Part shown: one piece after another, positions 6,129 through 14,700 of the stretch
How the letters are laid out: every line of letters begins with the position of its first letter
Position numbering within the stretch: position 1 is the stretch's first letter
Origin: Marinibacterium sp050389775
GTDB lineage: Bacteria; Pseudomonadota; Alphaproteobacteria; Rhodobacterales; Rhodobacteraceae
DNA length: 64,000 bases
Direction: 5' to 3'
Assembly: GCF_050389775.1 (NCBI RefSeq)
Contig: NZ_CP177144.1
Coordinates: 2,046,001-2,110,000 of the forward strand
Translations under genes and position numbers: made by a program
Notes under the pieces: model-generated
Told to the model about the DNA's origin: nothing
Database searches by the model: none
Seen by the model: only the letters and a program-made list of their open reading frames with translations

Positions 6129-8183
6129 TCAGAAGGTCTTGGCCAGCGACACCTTGAAGTTCCGGCCCGGTGCGGGGCGGGTCGACAGGTAGGGCGTGTA
6201 TTCGTGGTCGAAGATGTTCTCGACGCTCACGCGCACTTCGGTGTCTTCCCAGATCCCGCCGCCCTGCGGCCGGTAGGTCGTGCGCAGGTTGTTGACCCCA
6301 AAGCCCGGGGTGTGGTCGCCGGCCGAGGTGGTCACACCCTGGTTGCCGACCAGTTCCCAGCTGACGTCGAAGGCCTCGCCGAACCGCTTGCCCAGGGTGA
6401 TCCGGGCGCTGTCGGCCGGGGCGTTGCGCCAGCGGCTTTCGACACCGGTGTCCGAGATCTCGTTGCCGTCCACCAGGTTGGCGTTGAAATCGACATAGAC
6501 GCCGCTGAGATGGGCATAGGAGGCTTCCAGCTCGATGCCTTCCATCTCGATGTTGCCGACCGAGCTGTAGGACGTCACGTCCCAGATGCGGGTCTGGTAG
6601 ACATTGACCTTGGCCCGCACCGCGTCGCCTTCGGAGAACAGCGAGCCGCGGGCATAGGACACGCCGCCTTCATAGGTCGTCGCCTTCTCGGGCTGGGTCA
6701 TGTAGAACGGCGTGCCGAGGTCGTCGAGGATCGGCAGGCTTTCGGTATAGGCCACCGAGCCGAAGACCGCGAAGCCGCTGGCGAATTCATAGCGCAGCGA
6801 CAGCCCGCCCATCAGCGCGTCATTGTTCGACGTCGTGTCGAGATAGGTGCCCGACCCTTCGATGTGCTGGGTTTCATAGCGCACCGCCGGGGTGACCGTC
6901 AGGCCGCCGAACTGCATGTCGTCCACGGCAAAGATCGCGAAACGGTCATCGGTGCCGCCGGGGGCCGAGCTGGCTTCCAGCCGGTCCTTGCGGATCAGCT
7001 CGATGCCCGCGCGCAGGTCGTGGCTGACCGCGCCGGTGCTGAAATAGGCCACGTTCTTCAGGGTCAGCTTGGTGGTTTCGTAACGCTGGTCCGCGTTCAC
7101 CACGTCATAGCCGCCGATCGGCGCATAGGGCGAGCTGCCCTCGACATATTCCTGGTCGATGGTCTGGTCGGAATAGGTCAGGTTGGCCGAAAAGTTGATC
7201 AGGTCGTTGCCGATGGGGTTGTATTCGTATTTCAGCCCGGCCACCCGCGTGTGGATGTCGCGGTCGACATTGCCAAAGGCCCCGCCGGTCGTGCCGAAGC
7301 TGTCATAGGGCACGTCCTTTTCCGACGAATAGCTGTCGTTGTAGGAGGCCGTGATCGAATGTTCGAGATCGTCGCCGAAGCTGTACTTGCCCTTGATCAG
7401 GTAGGAAGGCAGGCGGAAGGCCGAGTTGTTGATCTCGTTGCCGGCACCGTCTTCCTGGTTGTTCTGGTCGCGCAGGGTGTAGTTCAGCAGGAACTCGGCC
7501 TGTTCGGTGGGCTGCCAGGCCAGGGTCGACGAGGTCACGAAGCCTTCGCCGTTGGACGAGCCTTCCAGCACCTGGCGGAAGCGGAAGCCGACCTCGCCGC
7601 CGGTGTAATCCGACGCGTCCTTGGTTTCCAGCTGGACCACGCCGCCGATCACGCCCGAGCCGTATTCGAACGAACCGATGGTGCCGCGGTTGACCGACAC
7701 TTCCTTGTAGAGCTGCGGATCGGTGAACAGCTGGTTGCCGATGCGGTACAGCTCTTCGGCCCCGGTCGTCGCGCCGTCGATCAGCACCAGGACCTTCTGG
7801 TCGGTGCCATAGGTCGAGTTCGAGCCGAAGCCGCGGATGTTGATGCCCGAGCCCTGGGGCGTCGAGCCGTTGACCAGGGTCACGCCGGGGACCGAATCGA
7901 TCAGCTCGGCCACGGTGCCGGCCTGCCGGTCGTTGATCTCTTCCTGGTTGATCGTCGTCAGGGCTTCGGCGGTCTGGGTCTGGACCTCGCGCTTGGAGGT
8001 GCCCAGCTGGATCTCGCCGAGGTAATCGTCATCCTGGGGGATGATCTCCTCGACATCTGAATCGGTGCCCGTGGCCACAAAGACGTCCTCGGCCTCCTGG
8101 GCGAGAACTTGGCCGTTGAAGGCGGTCAGGGCCAGGACGGAGGCCGTTCCCGTCAGGAGTGATCGGAGCGCTTTGCCACGCAT
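6129..8183 (-). CDS. hmuR: TonB-dependent outer-membrane receptor, probably for haem
   Basis: A protein of 684 residues. After a signal peptide ending near AFNGQVLAQ come a TonB-box-like region, a plug domain (INDRQAGTVAELIDSVPGV, then INIRGFGSNSTYG and SVNRGTIGSFEYGSGVIGGV) and a beta-barrel ending in LAKTF with a terminal Phe, as outer-membrane barrels require. The haem assignment rests mainly on the divergent hmuSTUV operon. The FRAP and NPNL motifs of many haem receptors are not obvious; the corresponding stretch reads YTESLPILDD then TQPEKATTYEGG. It is the first gene of the leftward operon and is probably iron-regulated through the palindromes upstream. Confidence 0.88.
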   Translation of the reverse strand: MRGKALRSLLTGTASVLALTAFNGQVLAQEAEDVFVATGTDSDVEEIIPQDDDYLGEIQLGTSKREVQTQTAEALTTINQEEINDRQAGTVAELIDSVPGVTLVNGSTPQGSGINIRGFGSNSTYGTDQKVLVLIDGATTGAEELYRIGNQLFTDPQLYKEVSVNRGTIGSFEYGSGVIGGVVQLETKDASDYTGGEVGFRFRQVLEGSSNGEGFVTSSTLAWQPTEQAEFLLNYTLRDQNNQEDGAGNEINNSAFRLPSYLIKGKYSFGDDLEHSITASYNDSYSSEKDVPYDSFGTTGGAFGNVDRDIHTRVAGLKYEYNPIGNDLINFSANLTYSDQTIDQEYVEGSSPYAPIGGYDVVNADQRYETTKLTLKNVAYFSTGAVSHDLRAGIELIRKDRLEASSAPGGTDDRFAIFAVDDMQFGGLTVTPAVRYETQHIEGSGTYLDTTSNNDALMGGLSLRYEFASGFAVFGSVAYTESLPILDDLGTPFYMTQPEKATTYEGGVSYARGSLFSEGDAVRAKVNVYQTRIWDVTSYSSVGNIEMEGIELEASYAHLSGVYVDFNANLVDGNEISDTGVESRWRNAPADSARITLGKRFGEAFDVSWELVGNQGVTTSAGDHTPGFGVNNLRTTYRPQGGGIWEDTEVRVSVENIFDHEYTPYLSTRPAPGRNFKVSLAKTF

Positions 8184-8297
8184 GAGTGTTCCTTCATGTC
8201 AGATCTTGTGACCGGAAGGCTTGCGCATCTCTGGCTGGCACGGGTCAGTATGGATTGGGTTTTTTGCCGGATCCCCACCGGCTTATGGCTTGAGATC

Positions 8298-8323
8298 CCT
8301 AATTTAGGTGACTAAAACAGTCA
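8298..8323. promoter_or_regulatory. Candidate iron-responsive operator between the divergent haem operons
   Basis: An AT-rich island in GC-rich DNA carries two nested inverted repeats: CCTAA-T-TTAGG (8298-8308) and TGACT-AAAAC-AGTCA (8309-8323). On the minus strand, TTGACT (8319-8324) would serve as a -35 box for the receptor, so a bound protein would block that promoter. The position and symmetry suit an iron regulator (the Irr/ICE or IscR 'iron-Rhodo-box' class in rhodobacteria). Which regulator binds is inference. Confidence 0.6.
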
Positions 8324-8433
8324 ACAAACAAGTTGCACGGCAACATGGCAAGCCAACGCGTTCCCGGACCACGTGATTATCCGGTGCGCTCAGCCAGTCA
8401 TCTCACCCACCTCAACAACGTCCCGAGGCACAG

Positions 8434-9492
8434 ATGACCGATACCCAAATCCTAACCGCAGAAGAGATTCGCGCCCAGTCCGCGGCGATCACGAACATGC
8501 GCGCCCGCGAGAAGGCGGAACACCTGGGCCTGACCGAAGGCCAGCTGGTCGCGGCGGGCGTAGGCCATGGCACGACGCGCATCGATGCCCATCCCGACCG
8601 GATCATGCCGGCCCTGACCGCCCTGGGTGAGGTCATGGCCCTGACGCGCAACGACAGCTGCGTCATCGAGAAGGTCGGCGTCTATGACAACTTCCGCTCC
8701 GGGCCCCATGCCTCGATGATTCTCAACGGCGAGATCGACACGCGGATGTTCCCGTCGCACTGGGTCTCGGCCTTTGCCGTGGAAACGCCCACCGAGGATG
8801 GCGGGATGCGCCGGTCGGTCCAGGTCTTCGATGCCGCCGGCGATGCGGTGCACAAGGTGCACATGCGCGAAGGCTCCAGCCTCGAAGGCTGGGCCACGCT
8901 GGTCGAGACGCTGAAGACCGAAGAGCAGCCGGACCTGCTTGAGGTCGCCCCGCGCGAGCCCAAGGAAGCGCCCAAGTCGAACCCCGACAAGCTGGACATC
9001 CTGCGCAGCGAATGGGCCAAGATGACCGACACCCACCAGTTCCTGCGGCTGACGTCCAAGCTGCGGATGAACCGGCTGGGCGCCTATCGCATCGCCGGCG
9101 CGCCGATGGCCCGGCGCATCACCACCGATTCGGTGGCCCAGGCCTTCGAGGCGGTCTCGGCCGCGGGGATCGAGGTCATGGTCTTCGTGGGCAACCGCGG
9201 CTGCATCGAGATCCACGGCGGGCGTTGCGACACGCTCAAGGTCATGGGGCCCTGGTTCAACGTGCTGGACCCCGGGTTCAATCTGCACCTGCGGGCCGAT
9301 CACATCGCCGAGGTCTGGGCCGTGACCAAGCCGACCCAGCGCGGCGATGCCGTGTCGATCGAGGCTTTCGACGCCGAGGGCGGGCTGATCACCCAGATCT
9401 TCGGGCGCAAGACCGAAGAGAACGACAGCCGCCCGGCCTGGAACGACATTGTCGCCGGCCTGCCGTCGCTCGAAGCCGAGGAGGCCGCCTGA
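8434..9492 (+). CDS. hmuS: Haem-degrading/haem-trafficking protein HmuS
   Basis: A protein of 352 residues that matches the HemS/ChuS/HmuS family, the cytoplasmic proteins that receive imported haem and, in some members, open the ring to release iron. Two homologous halves are visible. The first contains VMALTRNDSCVIEKVGVY and the second VMVFVGNRGCIEIHGG and WFNVLDPGFNLHLR. The second-half motif TDTHQF places His201 where ChuS/HemS have their haem-ligand His. Its stop overlaps the hmuT start (TGATG). It is the first gene of the hmuSTUV operon, 110 bp downstream of the candidate operator. Confidence 0.95.
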   Translation: MTDTQILTAEEIRAQSAAITNMRAREKAEHLGLTEGQLVAAGVGHGTTRIDAHPDRIMPALTALGEVMALTRNDSCVIEKVGVYDNFRSGPHASMILNGEIDTRMFPSHWVSAFAVETPTEDGGMRRSVQVFDAAGDAVHKVHMREGSSLEGWATLVETLKTEEQPDLLEVAPREPKEAPKSNPDKLDILRSEWAKMTDTHQFLRLTSKLRMNRLGAYRIAGAPMARRITTDSVAQAFEAVSAAGIEVMVFVGNRGCIEIHGGRCDTLKVMGPWFNVLDPGFNLHLRADHIAEVWAVTKPTQRGDAVSIEAFDAEGGLITQIFGRKTEENDSRPAWNDIVAGLPSLEAEEAA

Positions 9493-10328
9493 TGCGCCGT
9501 TTTGCCTTTGCCCTGGGCCTGGCCGCCGGCCTGGCCGGTCCGGCCGTGGCCGCCGATACCCGCGCCGAGAGCATCGTGTCGATCGGCGGGGCGATCACCG
9601 AGGTGATCTATGCCCTGGGTCAGCAGGACCGCATCGTCGCCCGCGACACCACGTCCACCTATCCGGCCGAGGTCACCGACCTGCCCGACGTGGGCTATGC
9701 CCGGGCGCTGTCGCCCGAAGGCGTGCTGTCGGTGAAACCCGACATGATCATCGCCTCCGACAGCTCGGGCCCGCCCGAAACCATCGAGGTGCTGGAAGAG
9801 GCGGGCATTCCCTTCATCCGCGTGCCCGAGGTCTATACGGCCGAGGGCGTGACCGACAAGATCATGATCGTGGGCAAGGCCCTGGGCGAAGAGGCCGCGG
9901 CCCGGGCCCTGGCCGATGACGTCGCCACGCGCCTGGCCGCGGCCATGCGCCCGGTGACCGAGGATTCGCCCGGTGTGCTGTTCATCATCTCGGCCGCCGA
10001 CGGCCGGATCATGGCAGCGGGGCAGGGCAGCTCGGCCGATGGCATCATCGCCATGGCCGGCGGGCGCAATGTCATGACCGACATCACCGGCTACAAGCAG
10101 GTCTCGGACGAGGCGGTGGCCACGGCCAACCCCGATGTCATCCTGATGATGGACCGGGTGGGCGACCACGGGCTGACCGATGACGCGCTCTTTGCCATGC
10201 CGGCCATTGCCACCACGTCGGCGGCGGAAACGCGCAGCGTGATCCGCATGGACGGCATGCTGATGCTGGGCTTCGGCCCGCGCGTGGCCGAGGCCGTCGA
10301 GGCCCTGAGCGCGGCGCTGCACGAATGA
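9492..10328 (+). CDS. hmuT: Periplasmic haem-binding protein of an ABC importer
   Basis: A protein of 278 residues with a clear signal peptide (about residues 1-20, ending AVAA). It belongs to the class III binding proteins with two lobes joined by a helix. Family features include SIVSIGGAITEVIYALG, RDTTSTYP (Tyr57 is a candidate haem ligand), GYARALSPEGVLSVKPDMII and the C-terminal LMLGFGPRVAEAVEAL. It hands haem from the receptor to HmuU. The ATG overlaps the hmuS stop and the stop overlaps the hmuU ATG, so expression is tightly coupled. Confidence 0.95.
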   Translation: MRRFAFALGLAAGLAGPAVAADTRAESIVSIGGAITEVIYALGQQDRIVARDTTSTYPAEVTDLPDVGYARALSPEGVLSVKPDMIIASDSSGPPETIEVLEEAGIPFIRVPEVYTAEGVTDKIMIVGKALGEEAAARALADDVATRLAAAMRPVTEDSPGVLFIISAADGRIMAAGQGSSADGIIAMAGGRNVMTDITGYKQVSDEAVATANPDVILMMDRVGDHGLTDDALFAMPAIATTSAAETRSVIRMDGMLMLGFGPRVAEAVEALSAALHE

Positions 10329-11404
10329 GCCTCGCCGACGGCCTTGCCCCGCCCGCCGTGGCCCCGGCCCGCGACCGGGTCCAGACCGCCCGGCGGCTGA
10401 GCCTGGTGCTGGCCCTGCTGCTGGTCGTGGTCTCGGTGGCCTCGCTGTCGTCGGGGGCCACGGGCACGGCGCTCTGGCCCGCGCTCAAGGCGCTGGCCAC
10501 GGGGCAGGAGCTGTCGGCACTCGACCGCATCGTGCTGGTCGACATTCGTCTGCCGAGGCTGATCCTCGGCCTGCTCGTCGGCGCGGCCCTGGCCGTGTCC
10601 GGCGCGCTGATGCAGGGGCTGTTCCGCAACCCGCTGGCCGATCCCGGCATCGTGGGCGTCAGCGCCGGCGCCGGGCTGGGCGCCATCCTGGCCATCGTGC
10701 TGGGCGGGCTGCTGCCCCTGGCCCTGCGCGAAACGCTGGGGTCCTACCTGATTTCCATCGCGGCCTTTGTCGGCGGCTGGATCTCGACCATCCTTCTCTA
10801 TCGCGTGGCCACACATGGCGGCCGCACCTCGGTGGCCACCATGCTGCTGGCCGGCATCGCCCTGGCCGCGCTGGTGGGGGCCTTTTCCGGCGTGCTGGTC
10901 TACATGGCCGACGATGCCCAGCTGCGCGACCTGACGTTCTGGGGGCTGGGCTCGCTGGCCGGGGCGACCTGGACCAAGGTGGCCGCCGCCGCGCCGATCA
11001 TCCTGCTGGCCCTGGCCGTCGCGCCGTCGCTGGGGCGCGGGCTGAACGGGCTGGCGCTTGGCGAGGCCACGGCCATGCACCTGGGCATTTCGGTCCAGCA
11101 TGTGAAACGCGTGGCCATCCTGGTCGTGGCCGCCGCGACCGGCGCGGCCGTGGCCGTGTCGGGGGGCATCGGGTTCATCGGCATCGTCGTGCCGCATCTC
11201 TTGCGCCTGGCCACCGGGCCGGACCACCGCGCGCTGCTGCCCAATGCCGCCCTGCTGGGCGCGACCCTGCTGGTCGGGGCCGACATGATCAGCCGGTCCA
11301 TCGTGGCCCCGGCCGAGCTGCCCATCGGCATCGTCACCGCCGTGATCGGCGCGCCGGTCTTCCTGGCCATCCTGCTGAAACGCCGCAACACGCTGGGGCT
11401 GTGA
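10325..11404 (+). CDS. hmuU: Haem ABC importer permease (FecCD family)
   Basis: A protein of 359 residues, highly hydrophobic, with about nine or ten membrane helices and an N-terminal extension of about 30 residues. FecCD signatures are clear: RLPRLILGLLVGAALAVSGA, MQGLFRNPLADPGIVGVSAG and, near the C-terminus, GGIGFIGIVVPHLLRL. The LGEATAMHLGISV segment is the coupling helix that contacts the ATPase. Two copies form the inner-membrane pore. It is the third gene of hmuSTUV, four bases from hmuV. Confidence 0.95.
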   Translation: MSLADGLAPPAVAPARDRVQTARRLSLVLALLLVVVSVASLSSGATGTALWPALKALATGQELSALDRIVLVDIRLPRLILGLLVGAALAVSGALMQGLFRNPLADPGIVGVSAGAGLGAILAIVLGGLLPLALRETLGSYLISIAAFVGGWISTILLYRVATHGGRTSVATMLLAGIALAALVGAFSGVLVYMADDAQLRDLTFWGLGSLAGATWTKVAAAAPIILLALAVAPSLGRGLNGLALGEATAMHLGISVQHVKRVAILVVAAATGAAVAVSGGIGFIGIVVPHLLRLATGPDHRALLPNAALLGATLLVGADMISRSIVAPAELPIGIVTAVIGAPVFLAILLKRRNTLGL

Positions 11405-11408
11405 GACC

Positions 11409-12191
11409 ATGATCGGCAAGAACATCCGCGTCACCCTGGGCCGCCGCGAAATCCTGCACGGGCTCGATTTCGAGGCCCGCGACGGCCGGGTCACCGCCAT
11501 CGTCGGGCCCAACGGTTCGGGCAAGTCGACCCTGCTGAAGGCCATGACCGGCGAGATCCCGGCCACCGGGGACATGTCGCTGAACGGCCGCGACATCGAC
11601 GCCATGCAACCCTGGGAACTAGCCTCGGTCCGGGCGGTGCAGTCGCAGAGCACGACCGTGGCCTTTCCCTTCACGGTGATCGAGGTCGTCCGCCTGGGTC
11701 ATTCCGCAGGCCCCTGGGCGGCCGAGCCGGGCATTCCCGAGGCCGCCCTGTCGCGGCTGGGGCTGGATGGCTATGCCCACCGCTATTACCACGAATTGTC
11801 CGGCGGCGAGCAGCAGCGCGCCCAGCTGGCCCGCGTGCTGGCCCAGGTCTGGCACCCGGTGCAGGCTTTCCAGCCGTCCTGGGTCTTTCTCGACGAGCCG
11901 GTGTCCAGCCTGGATATCGGCCACCAGTTCGTCGTGATGGACCTGCTGGCCGATTATGCCCGCCAGGGGGGCGGGGTCATCACGGTGATGCATGATCTCA
12001 ACCTTACGGCCATCTATGCCGATCATGTCGTGCTGATGAAGGACGGCCAGGTTCTGGCCCGGGGCACCCCGGCCGAGGTGCTGACCGACGAGCGCCTGAG
12101 CCAGGCCTATGACCATCCGCTGCGCGTCAACCGCCCCGCGCCCTCGGGCGTGCCCTACCTGCTGCCCCAGGCCTGCCGCGACGCCTCGTGA
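11409..12191 (+). CDS. hmuV: Haem ABC importer ATPase
   Basis: A protein of 260 residues. The Walker A motif GPNGSGKST lies at about residues 33-41, the ABC signature LSGGEQQR at 130-137, and Walker B ends in VFLDEP at about 159-164, followed by the D-loop SSLD and the switch His in VMHDLNL. An insert HPVQAFQPSWV before Walker B is typical of HmuV/HemV proteins. It powers haem import through HmuU and is the last gene of the operon. The next 250 bp contain no clear U-tract terminator. Confidence 0.96.
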   Translation: MIGKNIRVTLGRREILHGLDFEARDGRVTAIVGPNGSGKSTLLKAMTGEIPATGDMSLNGRDIDAMQPWELASVRAVQSQSTTVAFPFTVIEVVRLGHSAGPWAAEPGIPEAALSRLGLDGYAHRYYHELSGGEQQRAQLARVLAQVWHPVQAFQPSWVFLDEPVSSLDIGHQFVVMDLLADYARQGGGVITVMHDLNLTAIYADHVVLMKDGQVLARGTPAEVLTDERLSQAYDHPLRVNRPAPSGVPYLLPQACRDAS

Positions 12192-12443
12192 CGGGGCCGG
12201 TCGCGGCGGCCAGCCGGGGGTGAGGGGCGCGCAAGCCCGGCCACATGCGGTGCAAGCCCGGCTGCACGGGGCGCAAATCACGCCTTGTCCGTCCCGGGCT
12301 GAACTGCCCGGGGATCGGGCGGCGTCAATGATCTCTCAACTTCGGGACGTTATGCCCGGGGCCGGGGGCACCGCCGCCCGTTGCCCGTGCCCGAGCGATA
12401 TGCGACAAGCCGGGAATACGTCGCCAACGACAAGAGCCAGGCC

Positions 12444-13097
12444 ATGACAGATTTCGAAGCCCGCCGCCGCACGATGGTCGATACCCAGGTCCGTCCCGCC
12501 GATGTGACCCGTTTCCCGATCATCGACGCCATGCTGACCGTCCCGCGCGAGGATTTCGTGCCCGACGCCTATCGCGAAACGGCCTATGTGGGCGAACATG
12601 TCCCGATCTCGCCGGGCCGCGTGGTGCTGGAACCGCGCCTGCTGGGCAAGATCCTGGATGCGCTGGACCTGACCGGCGAGGACCTCGTGCTGGATATCGG
12701 CTCTGCCTATGGCTACTCGGCCGCCGTCATCGCCCATATCGCCCAGGCCGTCATTGCCGTCGAAGGTGATGAAACCCTGGCCGCCGAGTCGATGCCGCTG
12801 CTGAGCGAGGCCGGGGCCGACAACGTGATCGTCGAGGAAGGCGCGATGACCGAAGGCGCGGCCGAACACGGGCCCTATGACGTCATCATCATCGAAGGCG
12901 GGGTCGAAACCATGCCCGCGGCGCTGATCGACCAGCTCAAGGAAGGCGGGCGCATGGCCGCGGTCTTCTGCGAAGGCGCGCTTGGCACCCTGCGCGTCGG
13001 TCACAAGCACAATGGCAAGATGACATGGCGCGACGAGTTCAACGCCCATGTGCCCGTCATGCCCGGTTTTGCCCGCGAATCCGCCTTCACGTTGTAA
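12444..13097 (+). CDS. Protein-L-isoaspartate O-methyltransferase-like protein
   Basis: A protein of 217 residues that starts MTDFEARRRTMVDTQVRP. It has the N-terminal helical cap of PIMT proteins (REDFVP, YVGEHVPISPG) and a SAM-binding Rossmann domain (LVLDIGSAYGYSAAVIA, about residues 73-89). PIMT repairs isoaspartyl damage in proteins. The usual PIMT SAM motif reads EIGTGSGY and the usual substrate segment TISQPY, so this is a divergent member common next to tolC in alphaproteobacteria. Repair activity should not be taken for granted. It precedes tolC by 120 bp. Confidence 0.82.
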   Translation: MTDFEARRRTMVDTQVRPADVTRFPIIDAMLTVPREDFVPDAYRETAYVGEHVPISPGRVVLEPRLLGKILDALDLTGEDLVLDIGSAYGYSAAVIAHIAQAVIAVEGDETLAAESMPLLSEAGADNVIVEEGAMTEGAAEHGPYDVIIIEGGVETMPAALIDQLKEGGRMAAVFCEGALGTLRVGHKHNGKMTWRDEFNAHVPVMPGFARESAFTL

Positions 13098-13217
13098 TTC
13101 CGCACCAGACGCCGACGACATGCCCGCCGTCACGCTTGCGTGATACAGAAACTGTACCGACTGGTTTAGGCTTTGCGCCAAAACACGTCAAAGACGTTGC
13201 GAAAAGGCGAGTTGGGC

Positions 13218-14627
13218 ATGTCAAGATTTCTGAACCGTATCCGCAGCGGCGGGGCCGCGATCATAGTGGCCTGCGTGGTGGGCCAGGCGCCCGCCCGGGC
13301 CGAAGTGCTGTCCGACGCCATGGCCAGCGCCTATGTCAACAGCGGCCTGCTTGAGCAGAACCGCGCCCTGCTGCGGGCCGCCGACGAAGACGTGGCCATC
13401 GCCCTGGCCGCCCTGCGCCCGGTGATCAGCTGGTCGGCCGATTACAATCGCAACTGGGTCGACCGCAACCAGGGCTTTGGCCGGGTCGGGGTCAACACCG
13501 ACACCGGGTCGGCGGCCATCAGCGGCACCCAGCTGCTGTATGATGCCGGCGCCTCGCGGATGAGCATCCAGGCCGCCCAGCAGACCGTCCTGGCCTCGCG
13601 CGAGACCCTGCGCTCGATCGAGCAGACCGTGCTCTTCAACGCCGTCCAGGCCTATATGAACCTGGTGCGGGCCAATGAATTCCTGCGCCTGGCCCAGAAC
13701 AACCGCCGCGTCCTCGAAGAGGAACTGCGGGCCTCGCGCGACCGGTTCGAAGTTGGCGAGGTGACGCGCACCGACGTGGCCCTCTCGGAATCGCGGCTGG
13801 CCAATGCCGACAGCAACGTGGCCATCGCCCGCGGGGACGTGGTTTCGGCCCAGGCGATCTTTGTCCAGGTCGTCGGCCGTCCGGCGGGCAACCTGTCGTC
13901 CACGCCGTCGATCCCCGGCAAGCCCGCGTCGATCGATCAGGCCCAGGCCATCGCCGTGCAGAACCATCCCGACATCGCCTCGCTGCAAAAGCAGATCTCG
14001 GCCGCCGACATCACGGTCAACGTGGCACGGGCCAGCCTGAAGCCGACCGTCAGCCTGGGGCTGAGCGCGGGGATCAACAATACCTTCGACAACGAGGTCT
14101 ATTCCGACACGGTCACGGCTTCGGTCGGTGTCAGCCAGCGCATCTACCAGGGCGGCGCGCTGACCGCCCAGGTGCGCCGGTCGATCGCCTCGCGCGATGC
14201 CCTGCGGGGCAACCTGCTGACCACCCAGCGGTCGGTCGAACAGGAAGTCGCGGCGTCTTATGTCGAGCTGGAAGTCGCCCGGGCGACGATCACCTCGACC
14301 CAGGAACGGGTGCGCGCGGCGCAGGTCGCCTTTGACGGCATCCGCGAAGAGGCCCGGCTGGGCTCGCGCACGACGCTGGACGTGCTGACCGCCGAGCAGG
14401 AGCTGCTGGATGCCGAGGCCGCGCTGATCTCGGCCCAGGCCGATCGCTACGTGGCGGCCTATCGGCTGGTCGCGGCCCAGGGCCTGCTCAGCGCCGAACG
14501 GCTGGGGCTGAACGTGCCGCTCTACGACGTGTCGGCCTATTACAATGCGGTCAAGTCGGGGCCGAGCCTGTACAGCAAGCAGGGCCAGGAACTGGACCGC
14601 GTGCTGCGCGCCATCGGGAAAGAGTGA
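13218..14627 (+). CDS. tolC: TolC-family outer-membrane channel protein
   Basis: A protein of 469 residues that starts MSRFLNRIRSGGAAIIVACV, with a signal peptide ending near ARAE. It shows the two OEP repeats of the family, each with long Ala/Gln/Glu-rich helices: residues about 40-215 (ALLRAADEDVAIALAALRP, QAYMNLVRANEFLRLAQNN, EVGEVTRTDVALSESRLA) and about 250-430 (PDIASLQKQISAADITVNVA, EEARLGSRTTLDVLTAEQEL). It would form the trimeric exit duct for type I secretion and drug efflux. It lies in a pcm-like/tolC/PopZ-like cluster. Confidence 0.93.
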   Translation: MSRFLNRIRSGGAAIIVACVVGQAPARAEVLSDAMASAYVNSGLLEQNRALLRAADEDVAIALAALRPVISWSADYNRNWVDRNQGFGRVGVNTDTGSAAISGTQLLYDAGASRMSIQAAQQTVLASRETLRSIEQTVLFNAVQAYMNLVRANEFLRLAQNNRRVLEEELRASRDRFEVGEVTRTDVALSESRLANADSNVAIARGDVVSAQAIFVQVVGRPAGNLSSTPSIPGKPASIDQAQAIAVQNHPDIASLQKQISAADITVNVARASLKPTVSLGLSAGINNTFDNEVYSDTVTASVGVSQRIYQGGALTAQVRRSIASRDALRGNLLTTQRSVEQEVAASYVELEVARATITSTQERVRAAQVAFDGIREEARLGSRTTLDVLTAEQELLDAEAALISAQADRYVAAYRLVAAQGLLSAERLGLNVPLYDVSAYYNAVKSGPSLYSKQGQELDRVLRAIGKE

Positions 14628-14700
14628 CAATTTTCCCTTTCTGTTGTGTGACGATTTGGGACGGGTTATCCTTTCTCTCGGGGCAGAACGGTAGCAGTGA

